A DNA stretch of 55,496 nucleotides, from assembly GCA_003212315.1 (NCBI GenBank), contig QCQB01000011.1, positions 1 to 55,496 on the forward strand, given 5' to 3'. Position numbers and translations under genes: made by a program. The notes under the pieces are model-generated. The model was not told where the DNA came from, made no database searches, and saw nothing but the letters and a program-made list of their open reading frames with translations. Source of the stretch: SAR116 cluster bacterium AG-447-C21. Lineage in GTDB: Bacteria; Pseudomonadota; Alphaproteobacteria; Thalassobaculales; Thalassobaculaceae. Positions 34,738-44,083 of this stretch are shown here, piece after piece; position 1 is the stretch's first letter, and every line of letters begins with the position of its first letter.

Positions 34738-36663
34738 ATGAGCGATACCGATTTAAATAACACAAATAGTGCTGAAAATAACAATGAATTTTCACCCGAA
34801 GAGGCTTTCGACGAGGCACTTGAGGCCGTGGAGCTACACTTAGAATCAGGAAGAGTGCAATCCGCAGCTAAAATACTTAACAAGATACTTACGCTTGACC
34901 CGGATAATATATCGGCACTCAAGTTTATGGCAAAAGTTGCTTCTTTATCAAAGTCACCGCACGCAGCATTGCCAATTCTTGCTAAAATTCTCCAGCATGA
35001 TCCGGTAAACTTGGATGCGCTTAATGATAGAGGCGCAATCCTCATGGGGTTGGATGATCCTGAGGCCGCAGAATTATCTTTCAGAAAACTTTTGAAGCAT
35101 CACCCACATGACCGCGATGGCTTAAATAACCTGGGAACAAATTTAATCCAACAAAAACGGTTTGACGAAGCAGAGGAGTTTCTGCTGACAGCAACAGATA
35201 AGTGGCCCTCCGATGCAACTCCACTGTACAACCTTGGTGTCCTAACGATAAATTCAGAACCCCGAAATAACCAAAAGCAGTTGAACTATTTCTTAAAGGC
35301 AATTGAGTTAAAACCTAACTACACCGACGCCCACATTAATGCAGCGAATGCCCTGGTAAGATTGAAGGAATTTGATAAGGCAATATATCATTTAGATAGG
35401 GCCCTTCTCCAACGGCCCACCGATCCCAATATTCTTTTAAATAAAGGTATAGCCTTGAGGGAGAAAAAATTACTGGTCGAAGCGCTAGACTGCTTTAAGG
35501 GAGCGCTACCATTGTCGCCAAACAAACATCATGTTGATTACGAGATCGCTCAAACCCAATATCTACTTGGGGATTTAAAAGCAGCGGCCGCCCTTTATGT
35601 AAGCGCCGTGTCGAATCAAGCCACCTTTGAACCCGCCTATTTTGGCCTCGGGACAGTGCTTGCGGAAACAGGACAACTTGCAAAAGCAAAAGAGGCGTTC
35701 AAACGCGCAAAAAGTCACCCAGCAGCGAGGCATCGCATAAAGGCTATAGATATAATTACTCGAGACGTTGACCCTTGGATTATTTTTAGGGAAGAGTATG
35801 AAGCGTTGCGCTCAAGGCATGAAGACATAAACTTTAATTGGACACCTCAAAAAAAGGCAAAAGAACTTTTTATTCGAACAGACAACATGTCGGATGGAGA
35901 AATAATTCTGTTATCCAGGCTCATACAGCAAATAAATACGGAAAGTAAAACAATAACATTGGTTATCCGCAAGTCACTTTTGACATTAATACAATGTATC
36001 GATGGTGTAGATAATGCGATTTGTTCGAATACTTTTAAGGACAAAAATTTAACGGACATTGACGTTACGCACTTATATGCCCTGCCTTCGTTTCTTGGGC
36101 TAAAAAATGGTAATCTTCCTGAAATCATTGCTTATATTAAGCCTGACAGAGAAAGGAAACGACTATGGGACACTCAATTAGTTAAAGGAAATCAATTTAA
36201 TATAGGCCTGAGCTGGATTGATAGTGGATTACGTACAGGCCCTAACCAGGAATTAAAATTCAGGGAATTTGAGCCATTGTTAGAGATGCAAGGCGCCTCA
36301 TTTATTGGGTTGAGTAATACAACCAATGAGTTGCAGAGGGGCCATCTCAGGGATATGGATGCCGTAGACATATCAGAGTTCATTAGAGATAAAGAAGATC
36401 TATTGGCCGCTGTCGAAGAGCTTGACCTTATCATAACAGGAGATACGTTAACGGCTCATTTGGCTGGCGCCCTTAACAAACCAGTAATCGTATTGTTGCC
36501 TTTGCTTCCTCACTGGTTGTGGGAGTATAAGGCGCGCAGCTCCTCATATTATCCCAGCGCAATTCTTTTGCGTCAATCGAAAGCTAACGACTGGCAAAGA
36601 CCGATAATGGCGGCGATAGATCTGTTAAAAAATAAATACGGACTGTCTTTAAATTCACTGTAG
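34738..36663 (+). CDS. TPR protein with C-terminal glycosyltransferase-9-like domain
   Basis: The 641-residue protein begins with an acidic, N/E-rich tail. It continues with about eight tetratricopeptide repeats (residues about 22-340, for example YNLGVLTINSEP, AHINAANALVRLKEFDKAIYHL). It ends in a GT-B-like domain in which LDLIITGDTLTAHLAGALNKPV matches the nucleotide-sugar site of heptosyltransferases (about residues 562-583), followed by YYPSAILLRQ. Such proteins are common in Alphaproteobacteria and may glycosylate proteins or surface sugars. No promoter is clear. It converges on the T6SS cassette and its end overlaps the PAAR-like gene by 9 bp. No evidence ties it to T6SS. Confidence 0.75.
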   Translation: MSDTDLNNTNSAENNNEFSPEEAFDEALEAVELHLESGRVQSAAKILNKILTLDPDNISALKFMAKVASLSKSPHAALPILAKILQHDPVNLDALNDRGAILMGLDDPEAAELSFRKLLKHHPHDRDGLNNLGTNLIQQKRFDEAEEFLLTATDKWPSDATPLYNLGVLTINSEPRNNQKQLNYFLKAIELKPNYTDAHINAANALVRLKEFDKAIYHLDRALLQRPTDPNILLNKGIALREKKLLVEALDCFKGALPLSPNKHHVDYEIAQTQYLLGDLKAAAALYVSAVSNQATFEPAYFGLGTVLAETGQLAKAKEAFKRAKSHPAARHRIKAIDIITRDVDPWIIFREEYEALRSRHEDINFNWTPQKKAKELFIRTDNMSDGEIILLSRLIQQINTESKTITLVIRKSLLTLIQCIDGVDNAICSNTFKDKNLTDIDVTHLYALPSFLGLKNGNLPEIIAYIKPDRERKRLWDTQLVKGNQFNIGLSWIDSGLRTGPNQELKFREFEPLLEMQGASFIGLSNTTNELQRGHLRDMDAVDISEFIRDKEDLLAAVEELDLIITGDTLTAHLAGALNKPVIVLLPLLPHWLWEYKARSSSYYPSAILLRQSKANDWQRPIMAAIDLLKNKYGLSLNSL

Positions 36664-37047
36664 AATTAGAAAGCGGCCCGGACTTGGCGCTACATTATTA
36701 CCAATAGCATTGTTATTATTATGGGATGTCATTTTTGTCCAATTTACAAAAGGTGTTCCACTGAGTAAAACCGTAACACATCCCATTATATACCGTTGCG
36801 CCATTGCAATAGTACCCGAAACAACACCCATTCCCAACCCTGGCATATCGCCGATACTTACCGGTGCCTGACCATTCATATTCATGGCTATACCGCAACC
36901 CGTAAAGACATGTGTAGCTGCAGGAATTGACGTAGTGGTAATCACGCTATTCGGATAAAGCATCGGGACGTTTCCGGCGGGACTAGGCGTTAGACAAACA
37001 TTAGTGAATGAAGCATTTGAACCTACTAAATTTGTAGTAACTAACAT
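36655..37047 (-). CDS. DUF4150 PAAR-like T6SS spike-tip protein
   Basis: The 130-residue protein has the DUF4150 pattern MLVTTNLVG, CLTPSPAGNVPMLYPN, HVFTGCGIAMNMNGQAPVS and GDMPGLGMGVVSG, with Cys and His in positions that would bind metal at the PAAR tip. It sits at the VgrG trimer apex in T6SS. It lacks a C-terminal toxin extension. The frame continues upstream to 37080, but the ATG ending at 37047 begins the family motif and follows the DUF3540 stop by 7 bp. It is the last gene of the cassette. Confidence 0.85.
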   Translation of the reverse strand: MLVTTNLVGSNASFTNVCLTPSPAGNVPMLYPNSVITTTSIPAATHVFTGCGIAMNMNGQAPVSIGDMPGLGMGVVSGTIAMAQRYIMGCVTVLLSGTPFVNWTKMTSHNNNNAIGNNVAPSPGRFLILQ

Positions 37048-37054
37048 TTGATAT

Positions 37055-37705
37055 TCATCCCACGTGCACTCTCTCTCCATCTATTTTAACATCTGCCTTT
37101 GCTGTAATGCTAGTAAATTCGCCTTTTATCGATAGAATATTTTCTGCCTCTATGGTTGTTTGTTTAGCTTTTTGTATATCGCTACCGTCAATAACCCTTA
37201 AAGCAGTAGATGCTCTGGTCAGTATCGTATTAAACACTCCGGAAATGGTCTTACCAAAGTGACTTAAACTTTTTACGCGCGTTTCTGCCTTTTCCACATC
37301 AAGGTCCATATTAACACTTGCCACATGCAAACTCCCAAAAGCTGCTCTTCCGATAGCGCCAGAGAAATGCAACTTCTGTTTCCCAGTGAGTTTGATTTCT
37401 GGTGCCTCTATGCTTATTCCTTGCTGCGAAACAATTGATAAGGGATCAGCGCTTTTTCTCTCTAGAACTGATATTAAGTATCTTTTTTTCCCATCGAAAA
37501 GGTAAGCAACATAATCTCCAATTTCGGGCAATATTAAGCAACTGGACGCTTTCAAAGCTGTCACATTTCCTTCTTCTGACGCGATAGAAAAGTTCCCCTC
37601 AATTATAGAACTAACGTAACCATAGTTAGTTTTCGTGGTACTACCATCCAATGACCAAGCCTTGTCGAAATTTTGTTGATTTTTTTCTAATGGTTGATTT
37701 TGCAT
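37055..37705 (-). CDS. DUF3540 T6SS-associated protein
   Basis: The 216-residue protein has a beta-rich N-terminal half and ends with VKIDGERVHVG, close to the usual DUF3540 C-terminus. DUF3540 proteins accompany DUF2169, pentapeptide and DUF4150 genes in T6SS clusters; their function is not established, but the position suggests a spike or cargo-loading accessory. A helical stretch (VEKAETRVKSLSHFGKTISG) lies near the middle. AAAGGA sits 7 bases before the ATG. It is followed closely by the PAAR-like gene and preceded by the pentapeptide gene, 39 bp upstream. Confidence 0.82.
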   Translation of the reverse strand: MQNQPLEKNQQNFDKAWSLDGSTTKTNYGYVSSIIEGNFSIASEEGNVTALKASSCLILPEIGDYVAYLFDGKKRYLISVLERKSADPLSIVSQQGISIEAPEIKLTGKQKLHFSGAIGRAAFGSLHVASVNMDLDVEKAETRVKSLSHFGKTISGVFNTILTRASTALRVIDGSDIQKAKQTTIEAENILSIKGEFTSITAKADVKIDGERVHVG

Positions 37706-37744
37706 GTTTTTATTCCTTTGGGGTATAGGGGCTCAGTTTAACTG

Positions 37745-38866
37745 TTATATCCTTAAGCTGGTAGTCCAATCTTCAGCTTCAATTCTTTTCTTATCCTCTT
37801 TCTGGGCGTGCCTACGATTTGATCCTCGCCAGTCAGTATTCTCCTCTGTTAGTCTATCTAGCTTTGCCATGTATAAACCACAGTTTATAATCTTACTTTC
37901 GGTCACATCAGCTGAGGTAAGGTTTGCATAGGCGAGATTGGAGTCGGTCAGATCACCTCCAACCAACTTTGCTCCTTCAAAAAAACCCGCTTCTATATCA
38001 CAATTTGATAAATCTGCGTTTGTTAAGTCTGCCTCTCCCCACAGGGTGTTTTTTAAACTTGCCGCAGAGAAGTTAGCCCCTTGCAACTTAGCTTGTCCAA
38101 AATTACAACCATCCAATTTGGAATCACTTAAGACAGCAAACTCTAGATTACACTTCAAGAAGCCACACCCGGCCATATCTGCATGATCTAAAATCGACTC
38201 GCTAAAATCACACTCCAAAAACTGAGACATCTTCACGTTAATGCCAGAAAAATTTCTATTCGAAAAATCTATAGTGTGAAAGAGCACCCGCTCAATTTTT
38301 GATTTAGTTATATCTACTTCGGTTAAATTACTTTCTAAAAAACTTACTTCTTTTAGTGAGACACCTGAAAAATCACCCGCCCGCAATGAACATTTTTGAA
38401 AAGCAAACCTCTCGAAATTGGAGTTTTTTGCATTGATCCCATCGATGTTACAGTTACTCATAATTGTACTGAAGAAATTTCCCGAAAACTGCGCCTTTTC
38501 TAGTTTAACATCATGAAAAATACTATATGACGTTTTATTGCCTTCAAAAATCGCATTAGCAATAACTGCTTGATTTATTTGGGCTCCCCGTAGGTCTATA
38601 TCCCTAAAAATGGCATTTTCAAAATGATTATCATGCCACTGTGTTGAAACTGCTTTCACACCCTGCAAATTGCAATCTCTAAACGAACAATTCGCTATTT
38701 GCGAAGATGTGAAATTTGCCTCGGACAAGTCCGAGCCGTTGAAACCGACACCTACCAATGCGCAATTCGTAAAATCCTCGCCCCTCAGGTCTTGATTCCA
38801 AAATTGATCATTCACCAACGTCTTTGTCATGGCCAACTTTTTTCGAACATCATCCCTCAGTCCCAT
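37745..38866 (-). CDS. Pentapeptide-repeat protein of the T6SS cassette
   Basis: Most of the 373 residues (about 20-350) are A(D/N)LxX-type five-residue repeats, for example LRGEDFTNC, GADLTNADLSNC and SNLAYANLTSADV, which fold into a right-handed quadrilateral beta-helix. There is no catalytic motif. In DUF2169 cassettes such proteins are thought to help load or shape cargo. Its ATG overlaps the stop of the DUF2169 fusion by one base, so the two are translationally coupled. The C-terminus is basic (NRRHAQKEDKKR). Confidence 0.88.
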   Translation of the reverse strand: MGLRDDVRKKLAMTKTLVNDQFWNQDLRGEDFTNCALVGVGFNGSDLSEANFTSSQIANCSFRDCNLQGVKAVSTQWHDNHFENAIFRDIDLRGAQINQAVIANAIFEGNKTSYSIFHDVKLEKAQFSGNFFSTIMSNCNIDGINAKNSNFERFAFQKCSLRAGDFSGVSLKEVSFLESNLTEVDITKSKIERVLFHTIDFSNRNFSGINVKMSQFLECDFSESILDHADMAGCGFLKCNLEFAVLSDSKLDGCNFGQAKLQGANFSAASLKNTLWGEADLTNADLSNCDIEAGFFEGAKLVGGDLTDSNLAYANLTSADVTESKIINCGLYMAKLDRLTEENTDWRGSNRRHAQKEDKKRIEAEDWTTSLRI

Positions 38867-41592
38867 CAGGATTTGCCTCCCTTAAGACTGGTATTTTCCA
38901 AATTAGCACCGTTTAAATCCGTATTTTGGATTTTTGTGTGAATGAAAACAGCGCCAAAGAAATTTGTTTCCTCTGTTAAACAATCGTCTATTTCCGAGAG
39001 CATAAAATTTGCTTGCATAAAATCTGCACCTGTTAAATCTGCGTGATAAAGTTTGGCCCTGTGGAAGCCCGCTTGCCTAGCGAACGCACGCTTAAAATTC
39101 GAATTTTTCAAATCGGTTTCACTGAAGTCAGTTGCCGTTAAATTTGCCCCGCCAAAATCCGCTCGCTTAAGTGATGCACCCCTGAAATTGTTACCTTCCA
39201 TAACTGATAATTGAAAGTTGCATCTATCGAAGCAAGGCTGTTCAACTAAACATAGATTTGTAATTGACGACAGCTGAAAATTACCTGCTAACAGTGACCC
39301 CCCGACGAATGTAAGCCCGGAACCTCTAGCATTTGAAAAATTGCTTTCTTTTAGTTCACAACGAAAATACGTCAAATCCTCTAACAATGTGCCGTTAAAA
39401 AGTGCTCTTTCAAAGACTGACTCAAAAAAAGTAATCCCTTGTAGCTTGGCACCAACAAAATCCGGTGTAATGAACTTCGACTTATTAAATATTGCCGCCT
39501 CTATGTTCGCCAGAGAGAATACCGGGCTGTCTCCACTAACTTCAGAAAAATTTGCCTCCTTGAGATTAGATGAGGTGAAAATCGTCGCATCTAGTTTTGC
39601 TCTTCCAAAATTCGTGCCGATCGCACTCGCATCCTGAATAGAAGTCCCGGTTAAATTTGTATATGCAAGGCAAGCACCATCAAGTTTCGCCTCATCTAAA
39701 ATTGCGCCTTTTAAGTTTGCCGATGTAAGGTCCGCTTTAGAAAGATCAATTTTTCTGAGATCGAGCATTGAAAGGTCTGCGCCCCTCAAATCCTTACCTA
39801 CTGGCATATCTTTTTTCACATTTATAGCTTGTAATTCCTCGCGCAAATCCATGCTCGCAGCAGGGGATAATGTGGGTGCCTCCGGCAATTCGTGCCCCGC
39901 CATCGCCATTAGCCGTGATTGTAGCTGTTTTGAGTCTGCATCAAATTTATCAAAATCGATTGCCTCCATTACTGGTAACGCTTTTTTGGCTGATTCCCGT
40001 ATTTGTTTTGGATTTTTTTCGTCATCTATTATTCTGCTTAATTCAGCATTAACAAACTGCTCTGTTGTGAGTGACTGTTTTGCATCGTAGTTTTTTTGAG
40101 CATTTTTAATTAACTCGTCGTAGTCATATCCAAAAAAGTTCGCTTGTTTGCGTGACCACGCCTCCGCGGTTTGCGCCTCATCGTCCGCATAAGCCTCAAT
40201 TAGCTCTCCAAGCTTATCGAGTTCTTTTCGCGTGTCTGCAAATTCATCGATGGTTTCTGGTGTCTTAGCTGTAATTTTTTCTATCTGACCGCGGATCTCT
40301 TTTATCCCTGGCTCTTCTTGGTCAAGCATATTTGAATAGACATCCGACTTTATCAATTCATCATAAGGAAGACTGCCAGCCGCCGTCAAACCCTCGTCCA
40401 GCTGGTTTTTCAGCTGCCCCCATAAGGCATCTAGCTTTGGGGTACCGTCGGAAGTGCCCATTGCATCCCTGGGTTTTACAACATCAAATAATTTTGATGG
40501 GGGCTCTTGCCATTTATCTGGATAGAGCTCGCTCACTCGCAAATTCGCAGTAGATTTTGTTTCCCAGTTGGTTCTTTCATCCCTACATTTGGAATAGTAT
40601 TCTAGAGAGCGCTTTGGATCTTTTTGCCATTCGAACGCACCCATGATTGATATGACTTCCTTGAAATCTAAGCTTTCAACTCTGATCCTGCCTCGTTGAA
40701 GAAGCACTGCCAATTTTCGATGCGGTAATAAGGATACTGTATCTGTTACCAGTGGAACCTCCTCAAAAGACTGTTCGCAATTTTCCCGGTCAATAGTTAT
40801 AAAAATTCTGCCTCGAATACCAGGAAGGGTGAAGCTTTGACTTGGATGATCCGGATGCATGTTTTCAATGTGAAAGCTTTCGTTCCCTGTGAAGAATTTG
40901 TCCAACTGCTGATCAAGCTGTGCAGTCTGGTTAAACAAAGGGTTAAAATCTTGGGGGAAGCCTGGATAACCTGTTTCTTGCCAAACTGCATCATAGGTCC
41001 CGGCATGCTGTTGACGGACTGGCAGCATTTGGTCGACAGGCGAAAAGTAAGCAGGGGCAATGATATCGTGTGGTTCATGCATTGCAGTGCCGCGGTATGT
41101 GATGCAAGGTAGGGGATATTTATCCGCTTGCGTTCCCTTTTGCCAAAAACCTATCCCACCTGGATTATCGACAAAGTTGTCGCCACCAAATGCTCTGCCA
41201 TTCGAAATAGGCATTATATCGAATGGAACAGGGTCACTTGCGGCTACGGGACCGCCGGAAATCGCCAGCCATTCCCTTTCACCTGTAATTGCGAGTGTCT
41301 TTTCAATATCGTCGATGGATATTGTAACTTCCATCGACTTAACTGGCTGTCCGCTAGGCGAACAGGCAAAGCCATGTGCGAGCCACTCCGCTTTTGGCTT
41401 GAAATCACCTGTATCAATCGGCACCCCGCCAAGTTCCTCGGAAATTATTGGCCAGGCCTCCTCTTCTAGTAGCGGCTCATAAGGCTTGTCAAAATGTATG
41501 AAACTATACATGGTAGCGATAAGGTCGATATTATTTTCTTTAAGAAACGGTTTAAAAAACAATGCAAATCGCGGTGATTTTATCACTTTCAC
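38866..41592 (-). CDS. DUF2169 adaptor domain fused to pentapeptide repeats
   Basis: The 908-residue protein begins MKVIKSPRFALFFKPF and has the DUF2169 domain over about residues 1-330 (GEREW, FGGDNFVDNPGGIGF, LPCITYRG). A charged helical middle spans about residues 340-600, and about 300 residues of pentapeptide repeats follow (LRGADLSMLDLRKIDLSKAD and onward). DUF2169 proteins are known adaptors that connect effectors to VgrG/PAAR in Agrobacterium and others. Here the fusion may place a large beta-helix on the spike. It starts at GTG, supported by AGAAGG 11 bases upstream and the family N-terminus. It is first in the DUF2169-pentapeptide-DUF3540-DUF4150 operon. Confidence 0.85.
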   Translation of the reverse strand: MKVIKSPRFALFFKPFLKENNIDLIATMYSFIHFDKPYEPLLEEEAWPIISEELGGVPIDTGDFKPKAEWLAHGFACSPSGQPVKSMEVTISIDDIEKTLAITGEREWLAISGGPVAASDPVPFDIMPISNGRAFGGDNFVDNPGGIGFWQKGTQADKYPLPCITYRGTAMHEPHDIIAPAYFSPVDQMLPVRQQHAGTYDAVWQETGYPGFPQDFNPLFNQTAQLDQQLDKFFTGNESFHIENMHPDHPSQSFTLPGIRGRIFITIDRENCEQSFEEVPLVTDTVSLLPHRKLAVLLQRGRIRVESLDFKEVISIMGAFEWQKDPKRSLEYYSKCRDERTNWETKSTANLRVSELYPDKWQEPPSKLFDVVKPRDAMGTSDGTPKLDALWGQLKNQLDEGLTAAGSLPYDELIKSDVYSNMLDQEEPGIKEIRGQIEKITAKTPETIDEFADTRKELDKLGELIEAYADDEAQTAEAWSRKQANFFGYDYDELIKNAQKNYDAKQSLTTEQFVNAELSRIIDDEKNPKQIRESAKKALPVMEAIDFDKFDADSKQLQSRLMAMAGHELPEAPTLSPAASMDLREELQAINVKKDMPVGKDLRGADLSMLDLRKIDLSKADLTSANLKGAILDEAKLDGACLAYTNLTGTSIQDASAIGTNFGRAKLDATIFTSSNLKEANFSEVSGDSPVFSLANIEAAIFNKSKFITPDFVGAKLQGITFFESVFERALFNGTLLEDLTYFRCELKESNFSNARGSGLTFVGGSLLAGNFQLSSITNLCLVEQPCFDRCNFQLSVMEGNNFRGASLKRADFGGANLTATDFSETDLKNSNFKRAFARQAGFHRAKLYHADLTGADFMQANFMLSEIDDCLTEETNFFGAVFIHTKIQNTDLNGANLENTSLKGGKS

Positions 41593-41945
41593 TGGGTGTA
41601 GACCTTCTAATTCAGTTAAAGAAACGCGGATTACCTAGCCTCATCCACGTTATATTTTTGTATACAGGGTTCACTCTCATCAATCTTATTGTAGCGTAAA
41701 TAATTTTGCTTTGTCGCCCCGAAACTGTGCATATCTTCCATACGAAATCATTGAGACAAGACGTATTGAATGCACCGATTGAAACTATGTTGCACAATAA
41801 GAAAAATTGGTTCTTTGAGGGAGCTATCAGTCGCCAACTTAAAACGCCGGTTTTATCTATTCTTTTATCGCAACGGTAGTAGGGTTGATTGGGAGAAATT
41901 ATGTTTTCCTTCGTTTAAATGCCTTCGTTACCCTAGACTGTGGAA
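41593..41945. other. Gap within the T6SS locus, with candidate promoter
   Basis: These 353 bases separate the vgrG-linked unknown genes from the DUF2169 cassette and hold no convincing gene. A minus-strand promoter candidate lies at 41688-41717: -10 TACAAT and -35 GCGACA with an 18-base spacer. It suggests that the DUF2169 cassette is a separate transcript. No hairpin terminator is clear after the 516-residue gene. Confidence 0.35.
41688..41717 (-). promoter_or_regulatory. Candidate sigma-70 promoter for the DUF2169 cassette
   Basis: On the minus strand GCGACA (4 of 6 matches to TTGACA) is followed by 18 bases and then TACAAT (5 of 6 matches). Transcription would begin about 90 bases before the GTG start at 41592. 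This is consensus matching by eye only. Confidence 0.3.
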
Positions 41946-43496
41946 TTAATAATCTTCATCTTCATAGTCATTGTAGTTAGACGCCACACCGTAATTTTCG
42001 ATGAGTCTCTCTCCCCAATCATATTTACAAAAATCCACCCATTGCTGTCCAAGGGCACGTATGATAGTGTTATACCCATGAATACCCGTCAGATAGTTCG
42101 TACAGTCGTCAATATAGTCAAAGAATTTTGTAACATTATCTGGGTCTGTCCAGTCAATAGCACCATCCCGCAGTTTGCTGAAATTACTTGTATCAAGACC
42201 CATGTATCGAGACGTATCACTCAAGTCTAGGTTATTTGCTGTCAACCGATCCATTAATAATTCATGATTTTGCCTCGCTATACTCTCGGCATCTGTTTTT
42301 GTGATAATGTCAGTTTGTGCATAGTTCAAATTAATTTCTGCATTAAACAGTTCCTGATTAGCTTTTCGAAGATTTTCTTGAGCATCCAATAATCCAGTCT
42401 CTTGCGTTCTTAATGTTTCATTGAGACGGGAAAGTTCATTCTGACTTTCTGCCAAACGATCATATGCAGTATCAAATTGACTTCGCACATTCATTCCCTC
42501 GTTAACTTTGGCATCGATTGCGTTTTGATTACACCAGTCGGGAACTTTTAGCCCCTTTCGTTCGAAATCAAATTTAAAGTTACGTAGCATTTCCGCTTCC
42601 GCTTCCAATTCGGCTATTTTGGCAGATAAAGTATCTACCGAAGCCTGCGCGGATCCAACATTGCTTTGCGCAGTTTCTATATCTATTTTGGTGTTGTTGA
42701 TGAGTTCGGACTGGTCAGTTACTTGTTTTTGAGCGTCCTTAACCCTTAGTGTCGCGGTGTCAACCTTGACTTCGCAATCTGCCCCTTTAACCGTAGCGCT
42801 TGCCGCAGCGTCAGCAGTGTCCGATACGTTTTTTGAGGCTTTTTCGACGAGTTCGCGCGTAGCTTTTTCCCCTGCCTCTTTTGCAAATTGATCAGCAGAT
42901 TGTCCCGCCCCCGCAGCAAAAACCATAGATTGCCAACGCACTGGCTTAGGCGGTTCCGACCCTGGGTTGGTATTACTCACACCATTCCCTTCTGACTGGT
43001 TGACAGACATCCTCATTTTGATGACGCTTTTTATGTCACTGGCGACAGACGCAGCCGTCTCTATACCCTTAGCGCCTAAAGCGGCGATGCCGTCTTCTAG
43101 CTGCCCTATGCCAGTCGCATATCGAAATGCATCTAAACGCTTCTGTGTAAAATACGAGGACGCTTCCAACGAACTTCCCATCTCTATCACAGGGTAAGCA
43201 GGCGTGTAAATTGATAGGTCTCCGCCTATTATTCCAAAGGTCATTTCCATATCTATCGGATAGAATTCCATGAAAAAAGCAGGGAAAAAATAATTTGTTT
43301 CATCATACACATACTCCATTTGTTTTTTACCGGTCTCGTCTTTGTACTTGACCAACTCCGGTTCAATTCTACCGTAACCATACCAATTGGAGTAGGTAAA
43401 CCCTTCAATAAATGCTTTCGATGAAGCGGAAAAAGTAACACTGGGTCTTGCGGTGAAAGTATTATAAAAAACTTTAGAATTACCCGCGATTGTCAT
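41946..43496 (-). CDS. Unknown 516-residue protein with long coiled coil, vgrG-linked
   Basis: I do not recognise this protein. Residues 1-120 are beta-rich and aromatic (YSNWYGYGR, NYFFPAFFMEFYP). Residues 120-165 are a helix, and 165-185 are rich in N, S, G and P. Residues about 245-307 and 335-420 form two long heptad-like coiled coils, probably a helical hairpin joined by a short loop. The C-terminus is acidic and ends YEDEDY. There is no signal peptide, membrane segment or known toxin motif. It lies downstream of vgrG in the same strand block, 18 bp after the next unknown gene. It may be a T6SS effector, spike accessory or structural cargo; this is inference. Confidence 0.7.
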   Translation of the reverse strand: MTIAGNSKVFYNTFTARPSVTFSASSKAFIEGFTYSNWYGYGRIEPELVKYKDETGKKQMEYVYDETNYFFPAFFMEFYPIDMEMTFGIIGGDLSIYTPAYPVIEMGSSLEASSYFTQKRLDAFRYATGIGQLEDGIAALGAKGIETAASVASDIKSVIKMRMSVNQSEGNGVSNTNPGSEPPKPVRWQSMVFAAGAGQSADQFAKEAGEKATRELVEKASKNVSDTADAAASATVKGADCEVKVDTATLRVKDAQKQVTDQSELINNTKIDIETAQSNVGSAQASVDTLSAKIAELEAEAEMLRNFKFDFERKGLKVPDWCNQNAIDAKVNEGMNVRSQFDTAYDRLAESQNELSRLNETLRTQETGLLDAQENLRKANQELFNAEINLNYAQTDIITKTDAESIARQNHELLMDRLTANNLDLSDTSRYMGLDTSNFSKLRDGAIDWTDPDNVTKFFDYIDDCTNYLTGIHGYNTIIRALGQQWVDFCKYDWGERLIENYGVASNYNDYEDEDY

Positions 43497-43514
43497 TATT
43501 TTCTTCTTTTATTA

Positions 43515-44045
43515 TTAAAATTGAACTGATAGTGAAGTTTTTTCGGTTGATGAAACATTTTGCTGCGTTCCGACTGCACCCACTTGCATCTGAACTGGTG
43601 TTTGAGACCTGTCTGTCGCTCGGTTCGTGAATTGATTTCCAACTGCCGTTACCGCTACTGAAGCAAAGCCCGCAATAGCGTTCACCTTCTCGTATGACCA
43701 GGCTCCCCATTCGTCTGTGTCGTAACCTAATTGAGCCTCAAAGCCTTTACCGACCCATTCTATATCCATCCCCACGACACCCCAGTTAATGTCGCCAGCA
43801 AGGTCAATTTTTGCCTGCATTGCAATCTTTGTTTCCATAGCCGCGCCCATATTAAACTGTTCACAGTCAACGGCAACCGGCCAAAACATCCCTCCAAAAA
43901 GATCCGCCGCTACCCCCAGAGACGCTAGTTCCTCAGTAGGAAGATTTAATCCGTATTGTGCCTTACCTTCAAAGGTGAAGTCGAACGGTCCCAACTTCTT
44001 TTCCGTAGATGTTGCATCACCTGCCTCTGAATAATTTTTGCCCAT
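43515..44045 (-). CDS. Unknown 176-residue beta-rich protein, vgrG-linked
   Basis: There is no known domain. It has an alternating beta pattern (FDFTFEGKAQYGLNL, NMGAAMETKIAMQAKIDLAG), then a helix (YEKVNAIAGFASVAV) and a tail rich in Q, T, S and N that ends with a short hydrophobic strand (TSLSVQF). There is no signal peptide. The gene lies 18 bp before the 516-residue gene and 38 bp after the 98-residue gene. The beta-helix-polar-tail plan resembles that of the 153-residue neighbour, suggesting a small family. Function is unknown; location favours a secreted or spike-bound T6SS component. Confidence 0.65.
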   Translation of the reverse strand: MGKNYSEAGDATSTEKKLGPFDFTFEGKAQYGLNLPTEELASLGVAADLFGGMFWPVAVDCEQFNMGAAMETKIAMQAKIDLAGDINWGVVGMDIEWVGKGFEAQLGYDTDEWGAWSYEKVNAIAGFASVAVTAVGNQFTNRATDRSQTPVQMQVGAVGTQQNVSSTEKTSLSVQF

Positions 44046-44083
44046 GCTCTATGCCGCCACTCTGTTCAAAGGAGTAATAAATT

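Noticed and set aside
37745..41592. Opposite-strand reading frames across the pentapeptide genes
   Set aside because: They arise from the regular repeat codons and carry no domain or ribosome site. The minus-strand proteins are clear.
41612..41797. A 61-codon frame in the T6SS gap as a gene
   Set aside because: It has no ribosome site, no domain-like pattern and an unremarkable composition.
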